A DNA stretch of 57,417 nucleotides from an uncultured Flavobacterium sp. (lineage in GTDB: Bacteria; Bacteroidota; Bacteroidia; Flavobacteriales; Flavobacteriaceae): assembly GCA_947631175.1 (NCBI GenBank), contig CANRKI010000003.1, forward strand, positions 1-57,417, written 5' to 3'. The notes beneath the pieces were generated by a model. The model did no database searches, was not told the origin of the DNA, and was given only the letters and a program-made list of their open reading frames with translations. Within the stretch, counting starts at the first letter, position 1, and every line of letters begins with the position of its first letter. Below, piece by piece: positions 33,378 to 41,395 of this stretch. Made by a program: the position numbers and the translations under genes.

Positions 33378-34496
33378 ATGAAAAAAGTTTACATACATCA
33401 ATACAACTACATCACGTCGTTAGGTGCAAATGCTCAAGAAAATTGGGACGCTTTAGTATTGGGTAAATCAGGTATTTTATCACATCAAAATTTCGCTAAT
33501 TTACCAAGTTGTTATGCATCTTTAATTCCAGACCAATTTTTAAATGGTGTGTTAGAAGCGTACGATGTAAGTACTTATGCTAGAATTGTAAAAATGGCGT
33601 TAGCTGCTTTGGTTCCGTTGGTTCAAAAGTTTCCGGTAAATCCTAATACAACTTTAATCCTTTCAACTACAAAAGGTGATATCGCTGCTTTAAATGATAA
33701 TAATTTAGACGAAGCTTCGATTCCGTTTTTAGCCGAACAAATCGCTATATTTTTTGGATTTCGTAAAAAGCCAATCATTGTTTCAAATGCTTGCGTTTCG
33801 GGTGCGTTAGCTTTAGCTACTGCAAAACGATTAATTCAGACAGAAATGATTACTGAAGCTTTTGTAATTGGAATTGATGAGGTAACCGAGTTTGTGGTTT
33901 CTGGATTCAATAGTTTTCAAGCCATGAGTTCAGAACCTTGTACGCCATATGATGCCAATCGTAAAGGAGTAAATTTAGGCGAAGCTGTTGCTGCAGCTTA
34001 TGTTTCTGCAAACGATCCTACAGAATCGAGTATTGAAATTGTTGGTGATGGAGCAATTAGTGATGCCAACCATATTTCTGGACCTTCTCGAACAGGCGAA
34101 GGTTTGTATCAAAGTATTCTTTCAGCTTTAAACGAAGCTGATATTGAAAGTTCCGCTATCGACTACATTTCATCTCACGGTACAGCAACCATTTATAATG
34201 ACGAAATGGAAGCAATAGCTTTCGATCGTTTGCAGTTAAATAAAGTTCCTGTAAGCAGTTTAAAAGGATATTTTGGGCATACATTAGGTGCATCAGGTTT
34301 GTTAGAAACCGTTATTACTTGCCAAATGATGACAAATAATTTGGCTATCGCTAATAAAGGATTACTAGAACTTGGTGTATCGCAAGCTATAAATGTAATT
34401 ACAACCCATCAAAATAAAAATATTCAATATGCTTTAAAAACAGCTAGTGGATTTGGAGGTTGTAACACAGCTTTAATTCTTAAAAAAGTATCGTAA
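33378..34496 (+). CDS. Beta-ketoacyl-ACP synthase
   Basis: 372 residues with a full catalytic triad: Cys139 (SNACVSGA), His267 (SSHGTA) and His301 (FGHTLGASG). It is slightly shorter than FabF and its N-terminal part is divergent, as in the ketosynthases of aryl polyene loci. The ending GFGGCNTAL is standard. It is followed in coupled fashion by a small KS-like protein (34496), an ACP, another KS and a chain-length-factor-like protein, so these form the core extension module. Which chain it builds is not visible. Confidence 0.9.
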   Translation: MKKVYIHQYNYITSLGANAQENWDALVLGKSGILSHQNFANLPSCYASLIPDQFLNGVLEAYDVSTYARIVKMALAALVPLVQKFPVNPNTTLILSTTKGDIAALNDNNLDEASIPFLAEQIAIFFGFRKKPIIVSNACVSGALALATAKRLIQTEMITEAFVIGIDEVTEFVVSGFNSFQAMSSEPCTPYDANRKGVNLGEAVAAAYVSANDPTESSIEIVGDGAISDANHISGPSRTGEGLYQSILSALNEADIESSAIDYISSHGTATIYNDEMEAIAFDRLQLNKVPVSSLKGYFGHTLGASGLLETVITCQMMTNNLAIANKGLLELGVSQAINVITTHQNKNIQYALKTASGFGGCNTALILKKVS

Positions 34497-35095
34497 TGGA
34501 AAATTTATATATTACCGATATTTGTAAAATATATAGTCAAAAAATAGTAGTAAATAACCAATTGATTCTTGAGGATTTTGAATCAACAGATATTTCTACT
34601 TTTTTAAAAACCGCTTTTAAAACTCTAAACTACCAATATCCAAAGTATTATAAAATGGATAATTTAAGCAAGTTGGCAGTTTTAGCGAGCGAACCTATTT
34701 TATCAAAACAAAACACAAACAATATTGCTTTGGTTTTTATGAACAAATCGGCGAGTTTAGATACCGATTTAAAGCATCAGCAAAGCATTCAAAACAAAGA
34801 TGAATATTTTCCAAGTCCAGCAGTTTTTGTGTACACTTTACCAAATATTTGCATGGGCGAAGTAAGTATCAAACATAAATTACAAACCGAAAATGCTTTT
34901 TTTCTTTCAGAATCATTCGATGCAAAACTTATGTTTAATTACGCCGAATATTTAATGAAACATAAAAATGTAGACAAGGTTTTATGCGGTTGGATTGATG
35001 TTTTACAATCCGAATACCAAGCAATAATGTACTTAGTCGAAAAGCAAGGGAAAGTACCACACACAATTAATGAATTAGATAATATAACTTTATAA
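34496..35095 (+). CDS. Half-length ketosynthase-like protein without catalytic cysteine
   Basis: 199 residues, starting within the preceding stop codon. From about residue 55 the order of blocks follows the first half of a thiolase/KS fold: LAVLASEPIL, NIALVFMNKS, PSPAVFVYTLPNICMGEVS, and VDKVLCGWIDV. Where an active KS has the TAC cysteine this protein has FFLSES, so no nucleophile is visible. The second half with the two histidines is missing altogether. It resembles the 3-oxoacyl-ACP synthase-like (Ketoacyl-synt_2) proteins of pigment loci. A structural partner of a neighbouring KS or a chaperone role is conceivable; function unknown. Confidence 0.7.
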   Translation: MENLYITDICKIYSQKIVVNNQLILEDFESTDISTFLKTAFKTLNYQYPKYYKMDNLSKLAVLASEPILSKQNTNNIALVFMNKSASLDTDLKHQQSIQNKDEYFPSPAVFVYTLPNICMGEVSIKHKLQTENAFFLSESFDAKLMFNYAEYLMKHKNVDKVLCGWIDVLQSEYQAIMYLVEKQGKVPHTINELDNITL

Positions 35096-35096
35096 A

Positions 35097-35354
35097 ATGG
35101 AAAATTTAAAAGCAGAATTAAAAGGAAAAATTATTGAAGTTTTAAACTTAGAAGATATTTCAGTAGAAGATATTCAGGACGGAGATGCACTTTTTGGAGA
35201 TGGTTTAGGTCTTGATTCTATTGATGCTTTAGAACTTATTGTAATGTTAGATAAAGATTACGGTATTAAATTAACAGACCCGAAAGAAGGAAAATCTATT
35301 TTTCAATCTATCGAAACAATGGCTGCTTACATTACTATTAATCGTACCAAATAA
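35097..35354 (+). CDS. Acyl carrier protein 2
   Basis: 85 residues. The phosphopantetheine site is Ser41 in FGDGLGLDSIDALEL, a motif of the DGLGLDSID type typical of carrier proteins in aryl polyene loci and different from ACP 1 (24781). It sits between two ketosynthase-type genes in the extension module. A phosphopantetheinyl transferase is not present in the window and would have to be supplied from elsewhere. Confidence 0.93.
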   Translation: MENLKAELKGKIIEVLNLEDISVEDIQDGDALFGDGLGLDSIDALELIVMLDKDYGIKLTDPKEGKSIFQSIETMAAYITINRTK

Positions 35355-35360
35355 ATAAAA

Positions 35361-36551
35361 ATGACGCGAGTTGCAATTACAGGAATGGGAATTATTTCGG
35401 CCATTGGAAACAATGTGTCCGAAAATTTTATGTCGTTAAAAACTGCTAAACATGGTATAAGTCGTATTAGCTTGTTACAAACGCGACATGAAAATGACAT
35501 AATGGTTGGCGAAATTAAAATTTCTAATCAAGATTTAATTAACCAATTACAATTACCTAGTTCTAATAATTTAACTCGTACCGCATTACTTGGAGCAGTT
35601 GCTGCTAAGGAAGCTTTGGCTTCTGCAAAAATTAGCAATTGTAACGACAGAAAAACAGGATTCATTTCTTCAACTAGCGTTGGAGGAATGGATTTTACTG
35701 AGAAATATTTTTACGAATATTTCGATAATCCAGAGATTACAAAATACATTACTTCACACGATGCTGGACATTCATCGCACGAAATTGCCGAAATATTAGG
35801 ACTTCAAGGTTTGGTTTCAACGATTTCAACCGCATGTTCTTCGGCGGCAAATGCCATAATGTTGGGGGCTCGTTTAATTAAGTCAGGTAAATTAGAACGC
35901 GTAATTGTTGGCGGAACGGATGCACTTTCTAAATTCACAATCAATGGATTTAAAACTTTAATGATTTTGTCTGATACCTACAATACGCCATTCGATCAAA
36001 ACCGAAAAGGACTAAATTTAGGTGAAGCAGCGGCTTATTTGGTTTTAGAAGCTGAGGAAGTTGCTATCGCAGATAAAAAAGAAATATTAGCGTTTGTAGC
36101 TGGTTATGGTAATGCAAACGATGCGTATCACCAAACCGCCTCTTCAGAAAACGGAGATGGTGCGCATTTAGCTATGGAAAAAGCATTGCAAGTGGCAGGT
36201 TTAAAATCAAATCAAATAGATTACATAAACGCGCACGGAACTGCAACACCAAATAACGATTTGTCCGAAGGTCGTGCCATAATTAGATCTTTTGGCGAAA
36301 ATGTACCAAAGTTTTCATCTACAAAAGCCTTTACAGGACATACTTTAGCGGCTGCGGCTGCAATCGAAGCGGTTTACAGTGTTTTGGCGATTCAGAATCA
36401 ATGTATTTATCCTAACTTAAATTTCACAACTCCAATGAGCGAATTCAATTTAAAACCGGTAACCGAATTTACTTCGGCAAGTGTAAGTACGGTTTTATCT
36501 AATTCTTTTGGATTTGGAGGTAATTGTTCCACTTTAATTTTTACTAAATAA
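35361..36551 (+). CDS. Beta-ketoacyl-ACP synthase, partner of the chain-length-factor-like protein
   Basis: 396 residues, FabF-like with Cys159 (STACSSAANA), His292 (NAHGTATP) and His327 (FTGHTLAAAAA). The stop overlaps the start of the next gene (36551), which encodes a KS-like protein without the catalytic cysteine. This arrangement equals the KS plus CLF pairs of aryl polyene loci (ApeO/ApeC) and type II polyketide systems, in which the heterodimer extends and measures the chain. Assignment as the main polyene-extending KS is a reasonable inference. Confidence 0.9.
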   Translation: MTRVAITGMGIISAIGNNVSENFMSLKTAKHGISRISLLQTRHENDIMVGEIKISNQDLINQLQLPSSNNLTRTALLGAVAAKEALASAKISNCNDRKTGFISSTSVGGMDFTEKYFYEYFDNPEITKYITSHDAGHSSHEIAEILGLQGLVSTISTACSSAANAIMLGARLIKSGKLERVIVGGTDALSKFTINGFKTLMILSDTYNTPFDQNRKGLNLGEAAAYLVLEAEEVAIADKKEILAFVAGYGNANDAYHQTASSENGDGAHLAMEKALQVAGLKSNQIDYINAHGTATPNNDLSEGRAIIRSFGENVPKFSSTKAFTGHTLAAAAAIEAVYSVLAIQNQCIYPNLNFTTPMSEFNLKPVTEFTSASVSTVLSNSFGFGGNCSTLIFTK

Positions 36552-37573
36552 TGGCAAAGTGTTATATAAACGGAATTGGTGCAGTTTCTTTTCAAAACGA
36601 AAACGAAGCACCCGAAACCTTTTTACCAATTACTCAAAATTTAAACTTAGCGAATCAACCGTCGTATAAAGAACTTATTGCGCCAAATATGATTCGTCGT
36701 ATGGCAAAAGGAGTGAAAATGGGAATTTATGCTTCGCAAATGGCTTTAAATGAAGCCGAAATTGAAATTCCGGATGCAATTATTACCGGAACGGGTTTGG
36801 GTTGTATTGAGGATTCTGAAAAGTTTTTAAAATCGATTATCGAAAACGACGAAGAGTTTTTAACGCCAACTTCCTTCATTCAATCTACGCACAATACTGT
36901 TGGAGCGCAAATAGCACTTCGTTTACAATGTAAAGGATACAATTTTACGTACGTAAACGGAAGTTCTTCTTTCGAAATGGCTTTGTTAGATGCTGTAATG
37001 CAAATTCAGAATAGCGAAGAACAAAATATTTTAGTTGGTGGTATCGATGAGATAAGCCAACACACGATGGATGTATTGAAAATCGCAGGAATTGTAGCTT
37101 CAGAAAAATATCCAAATGCAGCTAAATATAGTGAAGGAGCAACATTTTTATCTCTTTCTAATTTGCAATCAAAAAATACATATGCTGAGGTTGTTGATGT
37201 AGATTTATGCAACAAAGTGTTAGATATAAAAATGTGGATTTTTGATTTTTTAAAGAAGAATAATCTCGATATTCATCAAATAAATGCCGTTATTTTGGGA
37301 TTAAATTCGGATCAAAACAATCAAGAATTCCAGCAACAAATACTTTCTGTTTTTACCACGCAAACCATTTTGCATTACAAACATTTGGTAGGGCAATACG
37401 ATACGGTTTCGGCTTACGGATTAAAAGTGGCGGCGAGTTACATCAAAACCCAAACCACTTCGCCTAACTTTATTTATAAAAACGGAGATAATAAAATAGA
37501 AAATGTTTTAGTTATCAATCAAAATTTAGGAAAAGATTATACTATAGTTTTACTTAAAAATGCTGAGATATAG
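36551..37573 (+). CDS. Chain-length-factor-like ketosynthase homologue
   Basis: 340 residues. It keeps the KS fold blocks (ITGTGLGCIEDSEKF, FIQSTHNTVGAQIAL, ILVGGIDEIS), but the nucleophile block reads NGSSSFE, with Ser138 or a neighbour where Cys is expected. The first catalytic His region (NSDQNNQEF) is degenerate too; only a His near YKHLVGQYD remains. It is therefore probably catalytically silent, like ApeC or a polyketide chain length factor, and partners the 35361 ketosynthase. The gene overlaps its neighbours on both sides (1 and 14 bases). Confidence 0.8.
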   Translation: MAKCYINGIGAVSFQNENEAPETFLPITQNLNLANQPSYKELIAPNMIRRMAKGVKMGIYASQMALNEAEIEIPDAIITGTGLGCIEDSEKFLKSIIENDEEFLTPTSFIQSTHNTVGAQIALRLQCKGYNFTYVNGSSSFEMALLDAVMQIQNSEEQNILVGGIDEISQHTMDVLKIAGIVASEKYPNAAKYSEGATFLSLSNLQSKNTYAEVVDVDLCNKVLDIKMWIFDFLKKNNLDIHQINAVILGLNSDQNNQEFQQQILSVFTTQTILHYKHLVGQYDTVSAYGLKVAASYIKTQTTSPNFIYKNGDNKIENVLVINQNLGKDYTIVLLKNAEI

Positions 37574-38354
37574 ATTACTTCAATTTACTTTTTTACTGAT
37601 TTTACTGGCTATTTTAGTTGGTTATTTCACCAATCAAGTAAGTTTGTGGTTTATTTTTCCGTTAGCAATAACTTATCTAGGTTTAGTTGCTTGGAGCAGT
37701 TTTGATTTGCGTTTGCAAACATTTATTCCTGTTGTTTTTAAAGGAAAAAAAAATGGAAATCATCTTGCTTTAACTTTTGATGATGGCCCAACCGAATTTA
37801 CCCCTCAGGTTTTAAACTTGCTCGAAAAACACCAAATTAAAGCGACTTTTTTTTTAATTGGGAAACAGATTGAAAAATATCCAGAAATTGCTCAAAGCAT
37901 TTTAAAAAACGGACATACAATAGCAAATCATACCTATTCGCACACCAATAAAATGGGTTTTTTGTCTAAAAATGAAGTTTTAGCAGAAATCACTCAAAAT
38001 CAAAACACAATTAAAAAGCATTTAAAAGTAACTCCAAAATGGTTTAGACCGCCTTTTGGAGTAAGCAATCCTGCTATTTCTAATGCCATTTTAAAAGCCA
38101 ATTTAACATGTATTGGATGGAACATTCGTTCGTTAGATACCATAAGTAAATCACCAAAGGAAATTGTTAAACGCGTTTTGCGAAAGTTAAAACCTAACGG
38201 GATTATCTTGTTACACGATACATCTTCTAACTCGGTTACAGCATTGGAACAATTATTGGTAGAAATTAAAAAACAACAATTTACCATTGTACCTTTGCAG
38301 GAATTAATTCACGAATCGGCTTATCAAAATGAAAAAAATACTAGCACTAATTAG
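37560..38354 (+). CDS. Polysaccharide deacetylase-family membrane protein
   Basis: 264 residues. Two N-terminal membrane helices (about 5-22 and 29-47) precede a NodB/CE4 domain with TFDDGP (72-77) and the metal ligands His124 and His128 (HTYSH). RPPFG (about 162-166) and the late ILLHD block complete the motif set. CE4 enzymes remove N- or O-acetyl groups with a metal. The domain should face the periplasm. It overlaps the upstream and downstream genes by 14 and 26 bases. What it deacylates in a pigment locus is unknown; a homologue is commonly present in flexirubin loci. Confidence 0.85.
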   Translation: MLRYRLLQFTFLLILLAILVGYFTNQVSLWFIFPLAITYLGLVAWSSFDLRLQTFIPVVFKGKKNGNHLALTFDDGPTEFTPQVLNLLEKHQIKATFFLIGKQIEKYPEIAQSILKNGHTIANHTYSHTNKMGFLSKNEVLAEITQNQNTIKKHLKVTPKWFRPPFGVSNPAISNAILKANLTCIGWNIRSLDTISKSPKEIVKRVLRKLKPNGIILLHDTSSNSVTALEQLLVEIKKQQFTIVPLQELIHESAYQNEKNTSTN

Positions 38355-38955
38355 CCTATTTAGTTTACAAGCTATTACCTTTGCGCAAACTAAGTTATCG
38401 GCCACAGAAATTTCTTCTTTTCAAAAAAAAGTGACTTCCGAGTCAAAAGCTTTACAAAGCTTAACGGCTGATTTTACCCAAACCAAGCACATCAGTTTTT
38501 TATCAAAACCCATAACTTCAACAGGAAAATTATATTTAAAATCCGACGAAAAATTAAAATGGGAATATCTTTCTCCAACTAAATACGCGGTTGTTTTTAA
38601 AGACAAAAAGCTTTTTGTAAACAATCAAGGTAAAAAATCGACCGTCGATTTGGCAACCAATAAACAATTCGAAAAACTTAGTAAACTAATTTCGGGAACA
38701 ATTTCTGGAAGTATGTTTGATGATCAAGAATTTACTATTTCGTATTTTAAAAACAACAATGAAATTATTGTGAATTTAAAACCTAAAGCCAAAGATTTAG
38801 CGAAATATGTAAAGGAAATTGAATTGTATTTTGATAAAAACGGACAATTGGTCGAACAAACCAAAATGATCGAGCCAAATAACGATTACACACTTATTAA
38901 ATTCACAAATAAAAAAATAAACGCATCGGTAAATGATTCGGTTTTTACACTTTAG
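38329..38955 (+). CDS. LolA-like outer-membrane lipoprotein carrier protein
   Basis: 208 residues. A signal peptide (MKKILALISLFSLQAITFAQ) leads to a LolA-type half-barrel: LTADFTQTKHISFLSKPITS, GKLYLKSDEKLKWEYLSPT and LVNNQGKK-like segments follow the family order. LolA carries hydrophobic cargo across the periplasm. The gene overlaps the deacetylase gene by 26 bases and the LolB-like lipoprotein gene by 23 bases. Dedicated LolA/LolB-like pairs in aryl polyene loci are thought to move the lipid-linked polyene to the outer membrane; the same role is inferred here. It is probably not the housekeeping LolA. Confidence 0.85.
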   Translation: MKKILALISLFSLQAITFAQTKLSATEISSFQKKVTSESKALQSLTADFTQTKHISFLSKPITSTGKLYLKSDEKLKWEYLSPTKYAVVFKDKKLFVNNQGKKSTVDLATNKQFEKLSKLISGTISGSMFDDQEFTISYFKNNNEIIVNLKPKAKDLAKYVKEIELYFDKNGQLVEQTKMIEPNNDYTLIKFTNKKINASVNDSVFTL

Positions 38956-39538
38956 TTTAGTTTTAATTTTGTTTGCTTCGTGCAAAAGCTATCAGCCTAA
39001 CGCTAATTTTAAACCGTTGGTTAAAACGGTACAAAACACGTATTTTTCTGACTCAAATTCTGAGTTTGTTTACAACACAAAAATCGAAGCTTTGGGCAAT
39101 ACCATTACAGGTTTATTGGTAATAAAACCAGTACAAAATAACCAACATCGCGTTTTATTAACTACCGAATTTGGAAACACACTTTTAGACTTAACAATTA
39201 ACGAAAATTCGTACTCTAAAAATTACGCAATTCCAGATTTAGACCGAAAAGTAATATTAAATTTATTGAGTAGAGATTTCCGAATTATGTTAACCCAATA
39301 TTGGCAAGTTAATCAGGTTGCAAACCAAAATACGGATACCATATATAAATCCGAAAAAAACAACAATAACTACTACTTAACTTATAAAAACGAGCAATTG
39401 CAAACCATAGAATTTGCAAAAAGCAAACAAAAACTTAAAATAAGTTATTTAGATGTAACGCAAAATAAAGTCCAAAAAATAAAACTGACTCATTTGGATT
39501 TTAATATTGAAATTGAGTTAATTAATACGGATTTTTAA
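38933..39538 (+). CDS. LolB-like outer-membrane lipoprotein of the pigment locus
   Basis: 201 residues. The leader ends in LILFASC with Cys17 as lipidation site, followed by KSYQPN. The mature part is beta-rich, with alternating hydrophobic strands such as HRVLLTTEFGNTLLDLTIN, consistent with a LolB/DUF3261-type half barrel. It directly follows the LolA-like gene (23-base overlap), as receptor and carrier genes often do. A role in receiving cargo at the outer membrane is inferred. Sequence similarity to classical LolB is weak by eye. Confidence 0.7.
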   Translation: MIRFLHFSLVLILFASCKSYQPNANFKPLVKTVQNTYFSDSNSEFVYNTKIEALGNTITGLLVIKPVQNNQHRVLLTTEFGNTLLDLTINENSYSKNYAIPDLDRKVILNLLSRDFRIMLTQYWQVNQVANQNTDTIYKSEKNNNNYYLTYKNEQLQTIEFAKSKQKLKISYLDVTQNKVQKIKLTHLDFNIEIELINTDF

Positions 39539-39540
39539 TT

Positions 39541-39548
39541 TATATTTG
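39541..39548 (+). promoter_or_regulatory. -7 element TATATTTG before the porin-like gene
   Basis: Exact TAnnTTTG match, 21 bases before ATG 39570. It shows that a TTG at 39546, inside the element, is not the start. TTG triplets near 39507-39515 are a little far for a -33 box. Confidence 0.5.
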
Positions 39549-39569
39549 ATTGTTAAACAATTAAATATA

Positions 39570-40166
39570 ATGAAAAACTTCTTTTTATTTCCGGCTTTAC
39601 TAATCGGATTTTTTTTACAAGCTCAAGAAGAAACTCAAAAACGAGAGATTTTTAATATTGCCATTCGTGGCGGTTTAAATAGTGCGAGTTTTTCTAGTGT
39701 TGAATCAGATTCTAAAACAGCATTTTATTTAGGAATATCTCTTCCGTTAGAATTTACGCGCTTTTACACCTTAAATCCTGAAATAAATTATTCGGCTCAA
39801 GGAGCTAAAAATGTGGTGTATGAAGGATACAATAACCAAGGCAATCATGAAATAATTAAAAAGGACATTGATGCAAATTACATTAGTTTAAATATTATTA
39901 ATCGCTTTACCGCAAAAAATGTTTTTATAGAATTTGGTCCAGGATTAGATTTTTTAGATAAAACTAAAGATTACAACTACAACGGCGTCGATTTAACTTT
40001 TAATCTAGGAGTAGGATTTAATATTTCTAATAAAATTACCATTCAAGGCAGACTAAAAAAAGGAGTAATATCTGCCATAGATTCTTACCAAGTAAACAAC
40101 AACTATTATTACTCAGAAAATGGGTATAACCATGTTTTAAGTCTTGGCGTGCAATACAAATTATAA
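39570..40166 (+). CDS. Outer-membrane beta-barrel protein
   Basis: 198 residues from ATG 39570, chosen because it begins a signal peptide (MKNFFLFPALLIGFFLQAQ) and follows the promoter element at 39541-39548. The mature part has alternating strands with aromatic ends (IAIRGGLNSASFS, LEFTRFYTLNPEINYSAQG, IFNRFTAKN-like NIINRFTAKNVFIEFGPGLDF) and closes with VLSLGVQYKL, a terminal strand ending in a large hydrophobic residue, as in the outer membrane beta-barrel (PorT/OMP_b-brl) proteins of Bacteroidota. It is not an obvious pigment enzyme; an envelope role is likely. Confidence 0.8.
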   Translation: MKNFFLFPALLIGFFLQAQEETQKREIFNIAIRGGLNSASFSSVESDSKTAFYLGISLPLEFTRFYTLNPEINYSAQGAKNVVYEGYNNQGNHEIIKKDIDANYISLNIINRFTAKNVFIEFGPGLDFLDKTKDYNYNGVDLTFNLGVGFNISNKITIQGRLKKGVISAIDSYQVNNNYYYSENGYNHVLSLGVQYKL

Positions 40167-40210
40167 AACACAAACACTTAGCTACTTTTGGTTAAGTGTT
40201 TTTTATTTTT

Positions 40211-40466
40211 GGGCATTCCGCGCTTTTTAGTGAGCGCGTCGGGCTTTCGCGAGTCGCAATTTTTCCATTGCATTACAAAATGTGCTCCAACAATCGCTCA
40301 ATCCCTAATGCAAAGTAAAACTTCAAAAACATGGTTGTATTGCGTTAGCGATGCAAGCTTTGTTTGAGCTCCTTACAAAATGAAATGGCGTAAGAGCGAG
40401 TGCGTACAGCGCGACCCGCCAAATTAATTAAGTATTAGGGAAGTAACTTTACGGCGGGTAACGCCC
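40211..40466. repeat. GC-richer interspersed repeat element
   Basis: About 256 bases whose composition clearly differs from the AT-rich flanks. It begins GGGCATTCCGCG (40211) and ends GGCGGGTAACGCCC (40453-40466), whose reverse complement GGGCGTTACCCGCC imperfectly matches the left end. Inside are GCGTCGGGCTTTCGCGAG, CAATCGCTCAATCCCTAATGC and TTGCGTTAGCGATGCAA. From memory, similar elements with GGGCGTT termini and TCGGGCTTTCGC blocks are frequent between genes in Flavobacteria. No gene lies in 40167-40537; the rest is AT-rich spacer and the promoter at 40511. Confidence 0.65.
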
Positions 40467-40510
40467 AAAGCTTTAATAAGCCTAGTTTTTTAATTTTTAA
40501 AAATTAACGT

Positions 40511-40518
40511 TATATTTG
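40511..40518 (+). promoter_or_regulatory. -7 promoter element of the second half of the flexirubin locus
   Basis: TATATTTG, an exact TAnnTTTG match, 20 bases before ATG 40538. With the repeat element upstream it marks a new transcription unit running from 40538 towards 50658. No clear -33 TTTG is seen. Confidence 0.55.
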
Positions 40519-40537
40519 TTTAATCAAAAACTAAATT

Positions 40538-40909
40538 ATGTTATTTCCAACTTTTTATAAAGTTACAAACACGCAACAAATCGACGATTTTAAATATAAA
40601 TTTGAGATTTCGCTAAACCCAAATCACGAGATTTTTAAAGGACATTTCCCTAATAATCCGGTTACGCCTGGGGTTTGTATGATGCAAATTATTAAGGAAT
40701 TAACTCAAGATATTTGTGAGGTTAATTTGCAATTAATACAATCAAATAACATTAAGTTTATGGCTTTAATTAATCCGGAAATTAATCCGGATTTGGTTTT
40801 GGAACTTGATATTACAAAATCCGAAACCGAAGTTAAGGTAAAAAACACTACATTTTTTGGTGAAACTACGGCATTAAAATTGAGTAGTGTGTACCAAATA
40901 AAAAAGTAA
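40538..40909 (+). CDS. FabZ/FabA-type 3-hydroxyacyl-ACP dehydratase
   Basis: 123 residues. It has the full FabZ loop HEIFKGHFPNNPVTPGV (30-46), with catalytic His36, and Glu54 in IIKELTQ. FabZ-type enzymes remove water from 3-hydroxyacyl-ACP. It is the first gene of the second pigment operon and is the only one of the three hot-dog dehydratases in the locus with a complete HFPxxPVxPG loop. It is shorter than housekeeping FabZ. Confidence 0.87.
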   Translation: MLFPTFYKVTNTQQIDDFKYKFEISLNPNHEIFKGHFPNNPVTPGVCMMQIIKELTQDICEVNLQLIQSNNIKFMALINPEINPDLVLELDITKSETEVKVKNTTFFGETTALKLSSVYQIKK

Positions 40910-40912
40910 ATT

Positions 40913-41395
40913 ATGCATAGTTTTATTTCGTTTTTATCGATTTTTTTATTTGTTTTTTTTACGGATTTGGCCTCGGTTCGATCTGGTTTTGCAACTGCAC
41001 ATACCAATAAAACCAATGCCGAAGTTTTTTTTAAACAAAGTTCAGATTTAAAAGACGATTCGGTTTCAGCTTTGGCTTATAAAGCGGCGGGAAAAATGAT
41101 TCAATCAAAATTTGAGACCGATCGAAAAAATAAAAAAGAGTATTTTAAAAGTGGCGCTTTGGCTTTAAATGCGTTAATCGATAAAAATCCAAAACATGTT
41201 GAGGCGCGATTTATTCGTTTGGTAATTCAGCAAAATACGCCAGCAATTTTAAAATACAATAGCAACATTGACGACGATAAAAAAGTTGTTTTTGCAGGAT
41301 TTGCTACTGCCGATTTGGACGTTAAAAAAGCAATTAGAAATTATGTTGCTTCTTCAAAAAAATTCTCTAAACAAGAGGTTAATAACTTAAAATAA
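40913..41395 (+). CDS. Unknown exported or membrane-anchored protein of the flexirubin locus
   Basis: 160 residues. A strongly hydrophobic leader (ISFLSIFLFVFFTDLA, about 4-19) could be a signal peptide or anchor. The remainder is soluble: an Asn/Lys-rich start (TAHTNKTNAEVFFKQ), two probable helical-hairpin segments (VSALAYKAAGKMIQSKF and GALALNALIDKNPKHVEARFIRL) that recall TPR helices, and a basic C-terminus. The gene overlaps the next start by one base. No named family; probably a periplasmic helper conserved in these loci. Confidence 0.7.
   Translation: MHSFISFLSIFLFVFFTDLASVRSGFATAHTNKTNAEVFFKQSSDLKDDSVSALAYKAAGKMIQSKFETDRKNKKEYFKSGALALNALIDKNPKHVEARFIRLVIQQNTPAILKYNSNIDDDKKVVFAGFATADLDVKKAIRNYVASSKKFSKQEVNNLK

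Noticed and set aside
40211..40466. A tRNA or other known structured RNA in the GC-richer stretch
   Set aside because: No cloverleaf or known RNA signature could be traced; the ends and internal blocks fit an interspersed repeat.
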